Shown: in pieces, positions 4,658 through 5,563 of the stretch
Layout of the letters: each line of letters begins with the position of its first letter
How positions within the stretch are numbered: position 1 is the first letter of the stretch
Assembly: GCA_038245435.1 (NCBI GenBank)
Contig: JBBRSL010000039.1
Coordinates: 1 to 5,563 of the forward strand
From: JBBRSL01 sp038245435
Lineage (GTDB): Bacteria; Patescibacteriota; Saccharimonadia; Saccharimonadales; CAIOMD01
Length of the DNA stretch: 5,563 nucleotides
Reading direction: 5' to 3'
The notes under the pieces: model-generated
Database searches by the model: none
What the model saw: only the letters and a program-made list of their open reading frames with translations
Told to the model about the DNA's origin: nothing
Position numbers and translations under genes: made by a program

Positions 4658-5401
4658 TTACGTTCGGTGAATTGTTTGATGCTCATAGGCTTTATCAAGA
4701 TGCCTGTTGCAAGCCATGCAAAAACCAGTCTTAATACAGGCTGGATCTATTTTAAACTTATCGGGTGCGAGTGCTTGCTTGTAGAGCCTCGCCATGTCAC
4801 TCGGTGTTTGTACTTGCGATATAAGGCAACCAGTACTCGTGCAGGCTTTATCAAAGTAGCTACCAATGTCAGAGTCATAATTTACCGTTTGCGAAGCAGG
4901 CAGGCCATGCAACTCACCCCAGGCTCGACGGGCTAAAAAGCGTGCTGCGTACTCGGGGGTAACCAACATATCAAGCGCGGCGAGCGACACAATTGCCACG
5001 TGATTTTCACGATCAACCTTCACTGGTTCAACAGGATAGAAACTATTAGTTCTATGCATCGCATAATCCGTAAAAATAAATGTAGTCGTTTGGCTGTCTT
5101 TTAAGCCATATCGTGCATCCTGCCCAAAAATAATGAGGGTCTGATTAACGGCAATTTCAGGTTTATTAGGCATTAGGCAAAGAGCCGAAAATCCAGATAG
5201 AAACTTTTGGTGCACTTGTTGATTAGCGATATCGGCCGGTGAATTATAGATAGCCCACAATTGCTCAAGACTGTCTTGGGCATTTAACGCCATGCGCATC
5301 CGTTGCTCATCACGAAAAATATTGTAGATTCTTACTTCGTTAGGTGGTGGCAATATTTCTCTATTATCAATAAAACCACGCTGAACATTCCGGTTACTCA
5401 T
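4658..5401 (-). CDS. Cysteine-rich protein, possible inactive archaemetzincin-like (M54-type) homologue
   Basis: The protein is 247 residues with no signal peptide or membrane helix. The C-terminal half follows the archaemetzincin (peptidase M54) order as I remember it: a strand with TD (FIFTDYAMH, 108-116), then VAIVSLAAL (135-143), a helix leading to RAWGELHGLPA (159-169), C187-x4-C192-LI, and CMAC (228-231) near the end. M54 enzymes have HExxHxxGxxH, then Cx4CxM, then CxxC. Here G162 and GLP (166-168) align, but the three zinc-binding histidines become R159, E163 and A169, and the catalytic Glu becomes A160. The four cysteines could still bind a structural zinc. About 17 extra residues separate the helix from the first cysteine, which weakens the match. 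The N-terminal half (1-100) is unrecognised. A promoter ends almost at the ATG with no Shine-Dalgarno, so the mRNA is probably leaderless. The gene is certain; the family is a moderate inference. Confidence 0.85.
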   Translation of the reverse strand: MSNRNVQRGFIDNREILPPPNEVRIYNIFRDEQRMRMALNAQDSLEQLWAIYNSPADIANQQVHQKFLSGFSALCLMPNKPEIAVNQTLIIFGQDARYGLKDSQTTTFIFTDYAMHRTNSFYPVEPVKVDRENHVAIVSLAALDMLVTPEYAARFLARRAWGELHGLPASQTVNYDSDIGSYFDKACTSTGCLISQVQTPSDMARLYKQALAPDKFKIDPACIKTGFCMACNRHLDKAYEHQTIHRT

Positions 5402-5410
5402 ATTGGCACT

Positions 5411-5439
5411 ATTATCTAACGAAAATATATACTTTACAA
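5411..5439 (-). promoter_or_regulatory. Promoter of the 4658-5401 gene, leaderless type
   Basis: On the minus strand TTGTAA (5439-5434), a 17-base spacer and GATAAT (5416-5411) make a reasonable promoter. Transcription would begin near 5404, about 3 bases before the ATG at 5401. No ribosome binding site fits in that space. Confidence 0.6.
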
Positions 5440-5501
5440 ATTTTGGACGAGCTCGTTTTACGAGTAGGGCTCAACACCCCCCTATATAATTTTGACTACT
5501 G

Positions 5502-5563
5502 CTAAAATTCGCTGGTGGTGAGGCCAGCTTTTTGAGCAGCTAAATACCAGGCAATGGTTACGG
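5502..5563 (-). CDS. C-terminal end of a gene leaving the window
   Basis: From the window edge the minus strand reads VTIAWYLAAQKAGLTTSEF and then TAG at 5504-5502. The composition and helical pattern look like real protein, and the other two minus frames look poorer: one stops at its first codon, while the other runs open to 5485-5483 but reads as an atypical peptide rich in Cys, Ser and His. Only 19 codons are visible, so neither product nor family can be assigned. The gap to the next gene on the same strand (5402-5501) is AT-rich, with a 5-bp hairpin at 5452-5464 and that gene's promoter. Confidence 0.45.
   Translation of the reverse strand, partial: VTIAWYLAAQKAGLTTSEF

Noticed and set aside
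5447..5456. 10-bp palindrome ACGAGCTCGT as an operator
   Set aside because: It is short, has no second copy, and is not placed over a recognised promoter element, so chance is enough.
1..5563. CRISPR array, transposase, toxin-antitoxin or phage defence genes
   Set aside because: There are no spaced regular repeats, no transposase or nuclease motifs and no paired small overlapping genes of known type. The direct repeats seen are isolated pairs.

Overview
The window is bacterial chromosome with a compact layout. It holds a tyrosyl-tRNA synthetase gene, a tRNA-Leu gene with an encoded CCA, and the rRNA methyltransferase gene rsmD, set among proteins I cannot name. Short spacers, modest G+C (roughly 35-48% in hand-counted 60-base samples of the non-anomalous genes), two probably leaderless genes and several orphan proteins suggest a small-genome bacterium. 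A Patescibacteria (CPR), Saccharibacteria-like source is my best guess. This rests on general protein flavour and is an inference, not a proof. Standard codon use is assumed: the genes end in TAA, TAG and one TGA, and nothing suggests recoding.

Layout, left to right. (1) 21-758 (+) encodes a multi-pass membrane protein with a strong Shine-Dalgarno. It converges on tyrS across a symmetrical terminator at 773-800. (2) 818-2074 (-) is tyrS, with a promoter almost touching its ATG. (3) 2075-2400 is an RNA-rich stretch on the minus strand. It runs from tRNA-Leu(UAG) through a terminator hairpin and about 125 bases of densely foldable sequence to a perfect 22-base copy of the tRNA 3' end, then a second terminator just upstream of tyrS. 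(4) 2525-3295 (-) is an unknown protein with an acidic, proline-rich tail. The tail appears to be cut by a one-base frameshift, because matching tail sequence continues in another frame to 2436. (5) 3355-3909 (-) is rsmD. (6) 3968-4570 (+) is a self-contained cassette: a near-consensus promoter, a leader, a TTG-started orphan gene of unusually high G+C, and an 18-bp perfect hairpin right after the stop. (7) 4658-5401 (-) is a cysteine-containing protein that I read, with moderate confidence, as an archaemetzincin-like protein that lost its zinc-binding active-site histidines. (8) 5502-5563 (-) is the C-terminal end of another gene leaving the window.

Functionally, tyrS, tRNA-Leu and rsmD all serve translation, but they look like separate transcription units rather than one operon: terminators separate tRNA-Leu from tyrS, and the cassette is transcribed divergently from rsmD. 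The points most worth following up are the foldable element carrying a tRNA 3' end (2133-2280), the high-G+C orphan cassette (3968-4570), the dead-metzincin candidate (4658-5401) and the frameshifted tail (2436-2542).
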